In this document: in pieces, positions 42,920-52,619 of the stretch | Layout: each line of letters opens with the position of its first letter | Position numbering within the stretch: the stretch's first letter is position 1 | From: Paraeggerthella hominis | Lineage (GTDB): Bacteria; Actinomycetota; Coriobacteriia; Coriobacteriales; Eggerthellaceae | DNA: 64,000 nucleotides | Direction: 5' to 3' | Assembly: GCF_021044775.1 (NCBI RefSeq) | Contig: NZ_JAJNOQ010000010.1 | Coordinates: 44,817 to 108,816 of the forward strand | Program-made: the position numbers and the translations under genes | Notes under the pieces: model-generated | What the model saw: only the letters and a program-made list of their open reading frames with translations | Databases searched by the model: none | What the model was told of the DNA's origin: nothing

Positions 42920-43807
42920 TTACGGGATGATTTTTCCCTCGGCTACGCGCTTCAAATGCTGACCGTAGGCAGATTTACCGTAGCTTCTAGCAGCCTCGAG
43001 CAGTCGTTCTTTTGCGATCCATCCATTATTGAAAGCAATTTCCTCGAGTACCGACACGGAAAGCCCTTGGGACCTCTCAACAGCCCGAACAAATTCTGAC
43101 GCTTCAAAAAGCGATTCCATCGTCCCTGTATCGAGCCAAGCATAGCCGCGCCCAAGTGTGACTACATTGAGGGACCCGTCTTCCAGGTACATTTGATTGA
43201 GAGTCGTGATCTCAAGCTCCCCACGCTCGGAGGGCTCGACCTTCTTCGCGAACTCGCAAACGCGGTTGTCATAGAAATACAAACCGGTAACCGCGTAATT
43301 CGACTTAGGACGAGCGGGTTTTTCCTCAATTGAAACGGCATTGTAGTCTTCATCAAATTCAACAACACCGAAACGCTCCGGGTCGTCCACATGATACCCG
43401 AACACGGTCGCACCGCCCTGCCGCTCGGAAACCTCTACTGCATGACGCAGATGATCGCTCAACCCGTTGCCGTAGAAGATATTGTCGCCGAGCACAAGAG
43501 CGCAGCTCTCGCCGGCAACGAATTCCTCGCCGATAATGAAAGCCTGCGCAAGACCATCGGGAGAAGGCTGCTCTGCATAGGATAGGCTTACCCCGTAATC
43601 AGAACCGTCTTTAAGCAGACGCTCGAAATTGGGCAGATCCTGAGGGGTAGATATAATCAGGATATCGCGAATCCCCGCCATCATGAGCACGCTCAGAGGG
43701 TAGTAGATCATAGGCTTGTCGTAGACCGGAAGCAACTGCTTGCTCGTCACGGTCGTCAGTGGATAGAGGCGCGTGCCCGAGCCTCCCGCTAGAATAATAC
43801 CCTTCAT
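42920..43807 (-). CDS. rfbA: Glucose-1-phosphate thymidylyltransferase
   Basis: RmlA makes dTDP-glucose from glucose-1-phosphate and dTTP, the entry to dTDP-L-rhamnose. The 295-residue protein begins MKGIILAGGSGTRLYPLT, with SKQLLPVYDKPMIYYPLS, LGDNIFYG and EEKPARPKSNYAVTGLYFYD. These are all canonical. It lies between a large GT4 gene and rmlD in one minus-strand run starting at 48769. Confidence 0.97.
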   Translation of the reverse strand: MKGIILAGGSGTRLYPLTTVTSKQLLPVYDKPMIYYPLSVLMMAGIRDILIISTPQDLPNFERLLKDGSDYGVSLSYAEQPSPDGLAQAFIIGEEFVAGESCALVLGDNIFYGNGLSDHLRHAVEVSERQGGATVFGYHVDDPERFGVVEFDEDYNAVSIEEKPARPKSNYAVTGLYFYDNRVCEFAKKVEPSERGELEITTLNQMYLEDGSLNVVTLGRGYAWLDTGTMESLFEASEFVRAVERSQGLSVSVLEEIAFNNGWIAKERLLEAARSYGKSAYGQHLKRVAEGKIIP

Positions 43808-43858
43808 TCGATATTCTCTTTCTCTTCACTCCTGATGGACTCACCCACAAGAAACACG

Positions 43859-46144
43859 TCATCGGTACAGGTCGAGCACTTGCTCCTTTATCGATGTCCA
43901 ATCCCTTGCCCGCGCCGTCGCGATCCCCCCTTCATATAGAGAATCCCTTAGTTCACGGTCGTCGTAAATACGATGGATAGCAGCGATCGCATCGTCGATC
44001 TTGCCCGCGGAATACAGCAGGCAGTTCTCTTCATGAACAAGATACTCGCTATTGCCGCCATTCGGAACGGCTACCACATAACCTCCTGTCGCCATCATCT
44101 CCAGAGGAGGATACGAAAAACTCTCCAGGATGCTCGTCTTAAGCAAGATGTCGCATTGACGATACACATCCCCCACCTCCTCATGGGCTACCGCACCAAG
44201 GTTACGATCGATCCTGTAAAATGGCTTCGTGGTCCCCGTATACGACATGTACCATATTTCGAACTTCTCAGAGTCGAGCCGATTGGTGATCTCGAAGCTT
44301 TCGTCAACGTTCTTGTATTCGGAACCGCAATCGCCTTCGATAAGGATTCGGCAGCGTCTATCCTGAAAATCGCGCTTCTGAGAATAGAATCGTTCCACAT
44401 CGATGCCGTTCGGGGCAAATCGAGGAACCACTCCGTATTCCTGCTTAAGCCACTCGGAGCACCACGGCGAGATCGTCAGATAAACGACGTCGTCGTATCG
44501 TGCAGCATAAGTTGCATTAGCGTGCTGCCGAAGGGGGTCACCAGGCTCGTAGAAATCCGTTTCGAAGTTCTGAACGATATAAGACTTCTTGCCGACGTTG
44601 GGATAGCGACGCAAGAAGTCCAGCGTATCCCAAAGCGTGGCCACTCCGTTGTCGATCCGACCGGAAAACGGGCACCTGTCCAGCATTCCGGAAGGGACGC
44701 ACCTGTTCAGCACAGGGAATCGGCGCCCTTCGAAATCCGCCCATTCAAGGGTGTCGTCCGTATTCACGAACAGCACATCGTAACCGGCCTCTTGCAGCAT
44801 CGCCCCATGTTTGAGGACGACGAGAACCCCGCCGCTCGTATTCAAACTCGGCATGACCATCGCAATGTTTGGCATTTGATGGGCTCGAATGAAGTCCGCG
44901 ACGCGATGGCCGGTGTTGATTGTCGTGCAATAGCGCACGCAGTACGCGTGCGCGTTCGCCGCAATCCGCTCCCGATCGTCGACGGAATCGACCAAGCGAA
45001 GCAACTCTCTTTCCCAATCCTCCTCGGAACCGCAGAGGACTCCGGTTTCATCGTGCTCGATCATGCGGGAAAACGCACCGACGTTGCTTGCAACCGTTAC
45101 AACTTTCACAAGAGAAGCCTCGACCCATTTGTTCTCCGATTTGGCCCGATTGAACAGGGTGTCTTGCAAAGGAGCAAGATTGATGTCAACACCAGCTATC
45201 AAATAAGGCAGGCGCTTCCAATCGCAGAACGGAACGAACTCTATCCGATCACGCAGCGATTCAAGTTCGCTCGGCACGTCGAGCTCGCCGACCAGAACCA
45301 GCTTCACGTTGTCTCGGGCTTTCATTACTGCCGCAACCGTGCGCATGATGATCTCGAAATCCGCATTATGCGTGATGCTGCCGCTAAAATACCCCATCTT
45401 GACGACACCCTGCCGCTCGCACCGTCTCCTTACCGCAAGAGAGTGCTTTTTTCTATCCCCCTTGCATAGCTTCGATTCTTCGAAAAGCGGCAACTCGTCG
45501 CGACGGAACACAGCATCGTTAGACAGCATGAGCATATCGTCCGAAGCCGTATTCCTGTTCACGAACACAAGCGGAACGTACCTAGCAAGCTCTTCAGCCA
45601 ACGCCTCGGTCGTCGTTATGGCACCCTCGCACAGGCTCAGCGTCTTGCCCATACGAACCACGCCCTCGTCGTACAACGCCCGATCATCTCCGGTCAGCGA
45701 CTGCACATAGGGGATCGTGTCTGTATAACACGTATCGAAGACCAGATCGTCGATATCGTAAAGAACCCGCTTGTTAAGGCGCTTGGCTTCCCCGATGAAA
45801 CGTTCCACCTCGTCAGTAACCGGACATCGAAAGAAAATGAATGTACGGGCATGTCGCAGGTGATCGTCCCTTAAATTCCAAGCGTCAACGACGCCGCAGG
45901 ACAACCCTGCCGCGCGAAGCTGCTCAACCTGATGCCCCACGCGGTACCGAACCGGATGAGGAACGGAGTAGTCGCACCCGTTGACGAACATGACGTCGAA
46001 AAACGAGTTGTCCGGAGCATCGCTGCCCCTTCTTAACGCGATCACCTCGCGCAAGTTATTCCTGGTCTTCTCTACGACCGAACGCCACCCGTCCTCACGA
46101 TACGTATATCGTGCGGCATCGAGAAAGTACTGCATCTTCGACAT
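43859..46144 (-). CDS. Large glycosyltransferase with two GT-B domains
   Basis: A 761-residue cytoplasmic protein built from two GT-B units. The first (to about residue 410) has VMFVNGCDYSVPHPVRYRVGHQ, VLYDIDDLVFDT and a donor-site run KMGYFSGSITHNADFEI with LVGELDVPSELE. The second, from about residue 420, starts MPNIAMVMPSLNTSGGVLVVLKHG and contains PNGIDVERFY, RILIEGDCGSEYKNVDES and the GT4 donor motif SILESFSYPPLEMMATGG. Twin GT4 proteins of this size occur in rhamnan and O-antigen loci. It is followed at 51 bases by rmlA. Confidence 0.88.
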   Translation of the reverse strand: MSKMQYFLDAARYTYREDGWRSVVEKTRNNLREVIALRRGSDAPDNSFFDVMFVNGCDYSVPHPVRYRVGHQVEQLRAAGLSCGVVDAWNLRDDHLRHARTFIFFRCPVTDEVERFIGEAKRLNKRVLYDIDDLVFDTCYTDTIPYVQSLTGDDRALYDEGVVRMGKTLSLCEGAITTTEALAEELARYVPLVFVNRNTASDDMLMLSNDAVFRRDELPLFEESKLCKGDRKKHSLAVRRRCERQGVVKMGYFSGSITHNADFEIIMRTVAAVMKARDNVKLVLVGELDVPSELESLRDRIEFVPFCDWKRLPYLIAGVDINLAPLQDTLFNRAKSENKWVEASLVKVVTVASNVGAFSRMIEHDETGVLCGSEEDWERELLRLVDSVDDRERIAANAHAYCVRYCTTINTGHRVADFIRAHQMPNIAMVMPSLNTSGGVLVVLKHGAMLQEAGYDVLFVNTDDTLEWADFEGRRFPVLNRCVPSGMLDRCPFSGRIDNGVATLWDTLDFLRRYPNVGKKSYIVQNFETDFYEPGDPLRQHANATYAARYDDVVYLTISPWCSEWLKQEYGVVPRFAPNGIDVERFYSQKRDFQDRRCRILIEGDCGSEYKNVDESFEITNRLDSEKFEIWYMSYTGTTKPFYRIDRNLGAVAHEEVGDVYRQCDILLKTSILESFSYPPLEMMATGGYVVAVPNGGNSEYLVHEENCLLYSAGKIDDAIAAIHRIYDDRELRDSLYEGGIATARARDWTSIKEQVLDLYR

Positions 46145-46243
46145 ACAATTCCCGCAATCAATTGGATATCCGAGCTGCGAATCGAATCACAGCCGACTGG
46201 TTTTTGACTTGTATTATACGTGAAGCGAAGCGACCGAGCTGGC

Positions 46244-47728
46244 TTACCAAAAGTATCGCACAACTGAAGCCAACCCACTCGCTATGATCACCGACATGGC
46301 AACCGAATAACCGTACAGGCAGTTGGGACGTGTGATAGTGGATTTCGGACCCACGAAGCACAGCAACGGAAGCAGGAACAGAGGAATAAAGTAGCGGCCC
46401 TGAACGCCCATTATGATATCGAAGCGCTTATCAACGTTGATAGTCCATTCCCTGAACGCAAGGATGATCAGCACCACCGTTCCCGCTATCAACAAGCCGA
46501 TGAAGATCTTTTGGCCCCGCTTGAACGAGTGCTTCTCCCCTAAGCTATACAGCACAGCAACAGCCAAAAGGACGAAGTACGCCCACAAGCAGGGAGTCCA
46601 AACGCTGATCGTCAGAGGACCGAGATTGGCCCCTCCGAACGAAGAAAGCCAAAACGGACCCATGACGGATAGAGAACGCGACAATACCGAAACGAACTCA
46701 CCAGGAGACCTAACAAGGTCGAGCGCGTCTTTGAAAGCGGCCCCGTTATAGATGAAGAGGGCAAAGAGCACAGCAGCCAAGGATACCGCGGCAACTGCAG
46801 CGTAAATCGCAACTATAGCCTTCTTTTTGCGCACGACCTTCGGTACCAGGAGCAGCAGCATCAACGCAAGCGGAGCATAAGCATATTTCGATATGCAGGT
46901 GAAGAGCAGCAGGCAGGCCAGCACCGCCCACTCCTTCTTGTTGATATCCTCCTGAAACAAGAGCTTAAGGAAGTAGGCTACGAACAGAAGGGACACTGCG
47001 TTGAGAAAGGCGTCGGCAGAACACGATGCCTCTTGCTGCAGCAAGATCGGGTTGAGAAGGTATACGAACGTCACCGTCTTCCCAAGCGGAATTATCCGCA
47101 GTACCCAGAAAGCGGCGACGAGGAACAGGGCGATGTTCGCCATTCGAGCCATGTAGACCACGACAAACGGGTTGAGGTTCATGAGCTTTCCAAGCGCGGC
47201 GACCACTCCAGGTGCGGCATACAGATGGCTGAGATACGACGACATGTCCCTGTCAACCATATGGGTGCTTCCCCAGTCAGGCGAGGCTGCAAGGGCATAG
47301 AACATCGCTTCGTAGCTGCGCGGAGTCTGCATGTACGCCAGGGAGTCAGGCGAGATCATGCCTCCGTTGCCAGATCCTGTGAAATTCAAGACTCGGTATA
47401 TGTGCCAGATCTCATCCGGCACCTGATCGGGGAGGACGAACAAGCCGAAGCCGAGCAGAGCGGGAGTGCCGACAAGAAGGAATACGAAGCCCGCGTCCTC
47501 CTTATTTCTTCTCAGCAGTACGCAAAAGAGGGCGAGCAAGCCTGCGAATAGCAGCAACGAAAGCAAGATCTCGTAAGAGGACAGCACTTCGGCCCGCTGT
47601 CGCAGCACCGCGCTGAACAACGAAACAACCGCTCCAAGCGCCACGCAGGCATACGCAAAAAAGAAGGCCCATTTCGACCCCGCAACACGATCCGTTATCC
47701 GCTGCACCGATTTAGCCCTCTCTCCCAT
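46244..47728 (-). CDS. DUF2142 polytopic membrane protein (GT-C-like)
   Basis: A 494-residue membrane protein with about 12 helices and the DUF2142 signature region VLPDQVPDEIWHIYRVLNFTGSG, which has an acidic pair after helix 3 as in GT-C enzymes. FVYLLNPILLQQEASCSADAFLNA follows. GT-C transferases use polyprenyl-phosphate sugars outside the membrane. Start 47728 (MGERAKS) overlaps the 3' end of the DUF2304 gene; an in-frame GTG four codons earlier is possible. With the upstream GtrB-like and DUF2304 genes it fits a glycan-modification set. Confidence 0.85.
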   Translation of the reverse strand: MGERAKSVQRITDRVAGSKWAFFFAYACVALGAVVSLFSAVLRQRAEVLSSYEILLSLLLFAGLLALFCVLLRRNKEDAGFVFLLVGTPALLGFGLFVLPDQVPDEIWHIYRVLNFTGSGNGGMISPDSLAYMQTPRSYEAMFYALAASPDWGSTHMVDRDMSSYLSHLYAAPGVVAALGKLMNLNPFVVVYMARMANIALFLVAAFWVLRIIPLGKTVTFVYLLNPILLQQEASCSADAFLNAVSLLFVAYFLKLLFQEDINKKEWAVLACLLLFTCISKYAYAPLALMLLLLVPKVVRKKKAIVAIYAAVAAVSLAAVLFALFIYNGAAFKDALDLVRSPGEFVSVLSRSLSVMGPFWLSSFGGANLGPLTISVWTPCLWAYFVLLAVAVLYSLGEKHSFKRGQKIFIGLLIAGTVVLIILAFREWTINVDKRFDIIMGVQGRYFIPLFLLPLLCFVGPKSTITRPNCLYGYSVAMSVIIASGLASVVRYFW

Positions 47729-48071
47729 GCTGCTCTTCACCTTCGATCCGCTTCTCCAGCAAAGCTTGCCTCTGCACAAGGTTCTTCATGCGCATAGCTT
47801 GCTTGCTCACCACGACGCTCAACGACAAGCAAATCGCCAAAAGAAAGAACAGCGCGGCAAAGAACACGAAATTCGAAGGGGTGTCGAATCCGAAGAATCG
47901 CGAAATCCAATAGACGGGTTCCGGAAAGACAGAAGCCAAAATCGTAACGAAAGCAAGAGTCAACCACAACAACGAGTATTTGAGAAGCAGGCGTCCGGCA
48001 GACACTTGCTTGCAGACAAGAAGCATGAACGCGACACACGCAACGACAACCATAATTCTCAGTATTATCAT
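47712..48071 (-). CDS. DUF2304 small membrane protein
   Basis: A 119-residue protein with three hydrophobic helices (ILRIMVVVACVAFMLLVC, YSLLWLTLAFVTILASVF, FVFFAALFFLLAICLSLSVVV) and a charged C-terminal coil rich in Arg, Glu and Gln. This is the DUF2304 layout, commonly found right after polyprenyl-phosphate glycosyltransferases. Its ATG overlaps the stop of the GtrB-like gene (ATGA), and its own end overlaps the DUF2142 start, so the three are translationally coupled. The biochemical role is not established; it may help move or present the lipid-linked sugar. Confidence 0.88.
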   Translation of the reverse strand: MIILRIMVVVACVAFMLLVCKQVSAGRLLLKYSLLWLTLAFVTILASVFPEPVYWISRFFGFDTPSNFVFFAALFFLLAICLSLSVVVSKQAMRMKNLVQRQALLEKRIEGEEQHGREG

Positions 48072-48769
48072 TGTTTTTCCTTGCTGAAATAGCCGAACAC
48101 TCCCATGATCGCAATCGCAAGCGTTACCTTGATCATATAGTACGCGCTCGACGAAGCGCCGATTGAAGACGCCCCGCCTTGCCGTTCATGCATGACGACC
48201 GGTCGCTCTTCAACAGACAAACCAGCCCCAATGGCCACCACAATGGATTCCGGTTCAGGATAGTCAATGGGATATTCACGGCAAAACAGCTGCAGCGCCT
48301 TACGGCTGCAGGCTCGAAAGCCCGAAGTAGGATCAGCTACGCGCCCGCCGAAAAGGCGAATCACGCGAGACAGCCATTGTATACCTACTCGCCTCATGAA
48401 CGTGGACTTAAACTGATTATCGCCACCAAGGAAGCGAGAGCCAATCACTAAGTCTCCGCCGTCTACAATACCGTCAACCAATTGCTCGATGCACGCGGCA
48501 TCATGCTGTCCATCGCCGTCGAACTGGACGGCTACATCGTACCCTGCTTCCAAGGCATACTTGTATCCGGCCTGAACAGCTCCGCCTATCCCCAGGTTCT
48601 CGCTCAGGTTCAACACATTGAAGCCACTCGACCGACAGATGTCCAAGGTCGCGTCGCGAGACCCGTCGTTCACGACCAGGTAATCATACCCTGTCCCAAC
48701 TACGCTTGAAACAGCGGCCACTATGCTCTCTTGCTCGTTGTAAGCAGGTATTATGACAAGTACTTTCAT
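48068..48769 (-). CDS. Polyprenyl-phosphate glycosyltransferase (GtrB/DPM-like)
   Basis: A 233-residue GT2 enzyme of the dolichol-phosphate mannose synthase type: VLVIIPAYNEQESIVAAVSS, LVVNDGSRDATLD, NLGIGGAVQAGYKYA, AVQFDGDGQHDA and SGFRACSRKALQLF. One hydrophobic segment near the C-terminus (YYMIKVTLAIAIMGVFGYF) anchors it. These enzymes load one sugar on undecaprenyl phosphate for use by an external GT-C transferase. It is the first gene of the run to rmlD. A TATTAT box lies on the minus strand near 48875. Confidence 0.92.
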   Translation of the reverse strand: MKVLVIIPAYNEQESIVAAVSSVVGTGYDYLVVNDGSRDATLDICRSSGFNVLNLSENLGIGGAVQAGYKYALEAGYDVAVQFDGDGQHDAACIEQLVDGIVDGGDLVIGSRFLGGDNQFKSTFMRRVGIQWLSRVIRLFGGRVADPTSGFRACSRKALQLFCREYPIDYPEPESIVVAIGAGLSVEERPVVMHERQGGASSIGASSSAYYMIKVTLAIAIMGVFGYFSKEKQ

Positions 48770-49004
48770 TCAGTTGCCCCTTGTATAAAATGCATCGGTA
48801 CTACCCTTGATGCAAAAGTACGGAAACCCACAGCCGATGCGACCGCTTGCATCCGCAGCAATAACCGTACCTATAATATCCTTTGCTCGCAAATATTTCT
48901 CTCGGTCACTCTACCAGCACCGATCACCGCTTCCAACAGCGTACCCAAGAAATGCACGCTTGCTAGCCTTTCGTTTCAAAAAAGACAGACGAAGCACCCC
49001 TGTG

Positions 49005-49796
49005 TTACTTATTGCTCTTCTGACTAAACGCATAAGCTTTTCCGAGAAGCTGAGCTATGGGCTTAGGCCAGAAGTGCTCTAGCATATACAGATCTTCCCT
49101 CGTTCTTGTATCATCTCGAATCGAAGCGGTCGTCTCCGAATCTTCGTGTATACGATGGCGCATCATAATAGCGGAGTCGTACAGAAAATCCCCCTCCAAC
49201 CGCGACAATCGCTCCCATGCTTGCCAATCGAGATCGCACTTCAGCTCATCAGAGAATATCGGCGCCGGCAAATTTTGGGTGGCCATAGTTACCGAAGGAC
49301 AACAAATTGCCGACCCAAGTGACAAAACCCTTCGCCGTACAAAACGCGAACCACGGAACATCTTGCTCCTAAGAGGAAACAGCATGACGCGCTTTACCTT
49401 CAAAATGACATTGCTATCCACTTGGACCCCATTGCGCAACTCCCCATAGTTTGTAAAATACAAAAGGGGCTTCTTTGACGAATTAACCGCATCCAACATG
49501 CGCCTCGAATACTGCGGCTCATATACGTCATCCTGATGAGCAATAGTAACCAACGAGGTTTTCGCGCATGACATAGCGAAATTCCAATCGGACGATATAC
49601 CCGGCTCAGAAGGATTAATGAATAGAGGAACTGCATACGCTTCGCACAAACTCTTAATATGATCATTAGGGGTAGCCGTTGCGACCAGAACACGACTAGC
49701 GACTTCCTGGCTCGTCAAAGACTGAAGGCACTCCTCAAGAAAGAGGCTCTCTTTGTATGCACAAAGGGCGAATGTATGATTGTCGGCTGAGTACAT
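49005..49796 (-). CDS. Family 2 glycosyltransferase
   Basis: A 263-residue short GT-A-like protein: HTFALCAYKESLFLEECLQS, VLVATATPNDHI, SEPGISSDWNFAMS and an acidic site LVTIAHQDDVYE in place of the usual DxDD. The N-terminus lacks the common VSVIIP strand, but the order of motifs fits GT2. It is a single minus-strand gene, separated by 235 bases without a gene from the GtrB-like run, and is the last intact gene before the mobile-element island. Confidence 0.8.
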   Translation of the reverse strand: MYSADNHTFALCAYKESLFLEECLQSLTSQEVASRVLVATATPNDHIKSLCEAYAVPLFINPSEPGISSDWNFAMSCAKTSLVTIAHQDDVYEPQYSRRMLDAVNSSKKPLLYFTNYGELRNGVQVDSNVILKVKRVMLFPLRSKMFRGSRFVRRRVLSLGSAICCPSVTMATQNLPAPIFSDELKCDLDWQAWERLSRLEGDFLYDSAIMMRHRIHEDSETTASIRDDTRTREDLYMLEHFWPKPIAQLLGKAYAFSQKSNK

Positions 49797-49930
49797 GGCT
49801 TCTTCCTAGATCAACGTATTTGGCAACCGTATTGTACCAGCATCTTAAGACCTGAAACGACATCTCATGTTTCAAACAAAACAGCATTGCCGCGCTTAAA
49901 CGCCGGTTGAATACCTGAATTTCTATATTT

Positions 49931-49977
49931 CGCCGATACGGGGGCTACTAGCCCCCGTATCGGCGACTAGTAGCCCC
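49931..49977. repeat. Nested, mutually exclusive palindromes
   Basis: A 15-bp perfect inverted repeat (49931-49945 with 49951-49965, five-base gap) overlaps a second one in which GGGGCTACTA (49941-49950) pairs with TAGTAGCCCC (49968-49977). The two hairpins cannot form together. No T-run follows on either strand. Confidence 0.8.
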
Positions 49978-50101
49978 GTTTGACGCTGGAGGTCAGCTCT
50001 TTTGGTGCCACGAATCAGTACGGTTGGTACCACTCCTCGCCATGCATAGAGCCCTCACACGCACCTGATCAGGGATGCCCGACACGGAGAGGGCGATGCC
50101 C

Positions 50102-50400
50102 ATGTCGAAGTTCAAGAAGATCGCTGGCCCTTGCGAAGGGAGGACCAAGCCAGGCGGACGTCGCCAGGGCGCTGTACGCCAGCAAGCGCGACGCGTCCGC
50201 AGCGGCGAAAGCGCTGAAAGAGCATCGACCACCTACGACGACGCCTTCGCCATGGATGCGCAGGCGGTCGAAGAGCTGATCTTCCCCGGTCGGCGGGTGG
50301 ATCCCGAGAGCCACTGCTTGCAGCTCGACCATCCCGCGCTGATCGAGTGCAAAAAGAGGCCCAGGGAGATCCTGGTGAAGCCGTCCTGGATGGAGCACCG
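50102..50400 (+). pseudogene. IS21-family IstA transposase remnant (N-terminal)
   Basis: Fragments in two frames read as one protein: MSKFKKIAG.CEGRT in one frame, QADVARALYASKRDASAAAKALKEH in the next, then back to the first for AMDAQAVEELIFPGRR, LDHPALIECKKRP and KPSWMEHRR. This order (HTH, then a WxEHR-type segment) resembles the N-terminal third of IS21 IstA. At least two frameshifts are needed and the DDE domain is not seen. The assignment is by eye and only to family level. Confidence 0.45.
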
Positions 50401-51199
50401 CAGGATTCAGAAAAACACTTCGTCCGACGCGATCACGCAGATCGCCTCGATCATCTTCCCGATCACCGCCTTCAGCACCTCGCCGTGGCACATGCCGTGT
50501 CGCGGCAGCGGAGGCAGTAGTCGCCGAAGCGCTTCTTGCCCCAGCCAGGGGATTACATAAGAAGACGAACAGATTCTTGAGCCTTTTGCCGCCGCGCCTA
50601 GACAGCCGACCGACGATAAAGAGGCGTCCGCCTAGCGGCCTCTCGGAGCCACGCCTCAACAGGATGCCGGGTGGCAACGGTTCGGGAAGCCGTCGATGTC
50701 CACACTGATGACGACGAGTTCGAATGCAGTCCGCAGGCCGACGCCCAGGACGTTAGGCGAGCCCCCGCACACATCGTCGTCCACGAGCGCTAGTTATGCG
50801 CACGTCGAGGGACTCGGCTTCCGTCGCAGCCTCTCTGATGCGCTTGCAGGCATCATGACCCGGGGCTCTCCGCCCCGACCACGCACTCGGACAACCTGGT
50901 CGAGCCCGCTATCGCCTTCCACACACTATCAATCCCCCCCTGTCGACTCCCCCGGTCGCGGTCCATGGCGGCTTCCCCTGCGTCGACGATCTCCCATAGG
51001 TCACCGAACCACTCGAGCATGTTGACACAACGCGGACTCAAGAGGCCGGCAAGAGCCTCGAAGGGCAGGCGCGTTTCGAGCAAGATGCCCCACAACCTGC
51101 TTTCGTCACCGATTTTCGTTTTAGCCTCAATAAGCGCAAATGGCAATAGGCACTATGCATTCGATGGTCTTAGCCCGAAAAACAAGGTGACTCGTTGAG
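50401..51199. other. Degenerate accessory DNA, no intact gene
   Basis: About 800 bases between the IS21 and IS30 remnants. Short open frames occur on both strands, for example one on the minus strand around 50850-51146 reading LWGILLETRLPFEALAGLL, but none has a ribosome binding site or a recognised domain. This looks like debris of further mobile genes. Confidence 0.5.
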
Positions 51200-51251
51200 T
51201 GCCAATTTGAGTGCAAAACACTTTGCGCTAAGTCTGACAGGCCGTAAGGTC

Positions 51252-51291
51252 GCGGCAAACCCGAGGGCCATCCGGCCCGAGGGTTTGCCGC
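51252..51291. repeat. Large interrupted hairpin in the IS30 leader
   Basis: GCGGCAAACCC pairs with GGGTTTGCCGC across an inner GGGCC/GGCCC stem; the two stems are joined by a symmetric GA/GA internal loop. It lies between the left end and the transposase start. Confidence 0.75.
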
Positions 51292-51329
51292 AAAGAACCC
51301 GACGAACTATCATTCTCTTTCCTTTTCGC

Positions 51330-52619
51330 ATGCGCCTCGCCAAGAACGACAGGCGGAGACATGGCTACAAGCACTTGGAACTAAGCGACAGGACCGCCAT
51401 CGAGAACTCGGTTGTGGAAGGAAGACCGACTTGCGAGACGACTGGAAAACTCGACGTGTCCGCCACGACGGTGTCGCGCGAGCTCAACCGCAACAGGCGC
51501 GACGACAGCCACCGCGGCGGAAAGGCGAACCACAACAGGTGCATCCACTGAAAGACGTGCTCGAGAAAGAAGCTCTGCGACCCGGACCGCAAGAAGAGGC
51601 GTTCGATCCGCGCTAAGGTGCGCTGCAACAACTTGCGCGAAGACTACGAGAGGAACGGGTGCAGGCACACTTCCAAGACCCCTTGGGTGTGCAGCGGCTG
51701 CCACGAGCGCTACGCCTGCCCGCTTCGGCATTGCACGTAATCAGCGAAGGCGGCGCAAGCCAAGGCCGACGCCCGGCTCGTCGAGTCCGGGGAGGGCCTC
51801 GACATGACCGGGCACGAGATCGAACGCTCGGGAAAGACGATGAAGAAATGCCTGGCGAAGAGGCAGCTCGTCCACCATATCTTCGTCACCCATCCAGAGC
51901 ATCCCTGTTCGGAAAGATCGTTTTACCGTGATGTCGAAGCCGAGGCGATAGCGGCGCGCAAGATAGATCCGAGAAAGAAGGTCAAGTACAAGGAGAGAAA
52001 CAAGAAGCACCCCCATGAAGAGGGCTTCTACGAGGGAAGGATCTACAGCGACTACCCTGCCCTCGATGAGGGGATTCGGGCGACGGTCGTGCAGATAGAC
52101 TGCGTGGAAGGGGGGCGGAGGGGGATGTACAAGTGCTTTTGACGCTGCATTTCGTCGCCTTGTGCTTTCAGACATACGTTCTGCTCGGGCACAAGGAAGG
52201 CACACGTCATCGCAGCCCCGAACTGGATCGACGACCTTTGCGAGAGCCGCTTCCGAGAGTTGTTCGGGGTGGTGCTCACCGACAGGGGGTGCGAGATCGA
52301 CGACATCCTCAGCATCGAGCGCTTCCTGGACGGCAGGAAAAGGCGCAATATCCACTACACCAATCCCCAGCGCCTCGATCAGAAGGGGGCTGCTGAGAAA
52401 AACCACGTCGAGCTACACAAGATCATGCCCAAGGGCACGTCCATCGACGGACTTTGCCTTGACCAGCGAATCATGTCGGACATCTGCTCTCACGCCAACT
52501 CGAGCATATGGCTTTCGATAGGCAACACGAGCCCGGCGGCGCTTGCCAAGCTAAGCCCGTCCGAAAGCCTGCTTGAAGGGCTGGGGATCGACGTCGTCGG
52601 CCCCCGCCGACGTCGATAG
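51330..52619 (+). pseudogene. IS30-family transposase, broken
   Basis: Homology to IS30 transposases is clear in pieces. These are an N-terminal HTH (RHGYKHLELSDRTAIENSVVEG, then SATTVSRELNRNRR), a Cys-rich stretch (CNNLREDYERNGCRH..), and DDE catalytic core segments VQIDCVEGG, LTDRGCEIDD and LDQKGAAEKNHVEL with MPKGTSIDGLCLDQRI. In the main frame there are stops at 51549, 51738 and 52140. Between about 52130 and 52205 the correct reading (LLTLHFVALCFQTYVLLGHKEG) is in another frame, so a frameshift pair is also present. The protein cannot be made whole. Confidence 0.85.

Noticed and set aside
51330..52619. In-frame stops of the IS30 transposase as programmed recoding
   Set aside because: There are three stops of two kinds plus a frameshift pair, with no recoding signals. 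Simple decay explains it.
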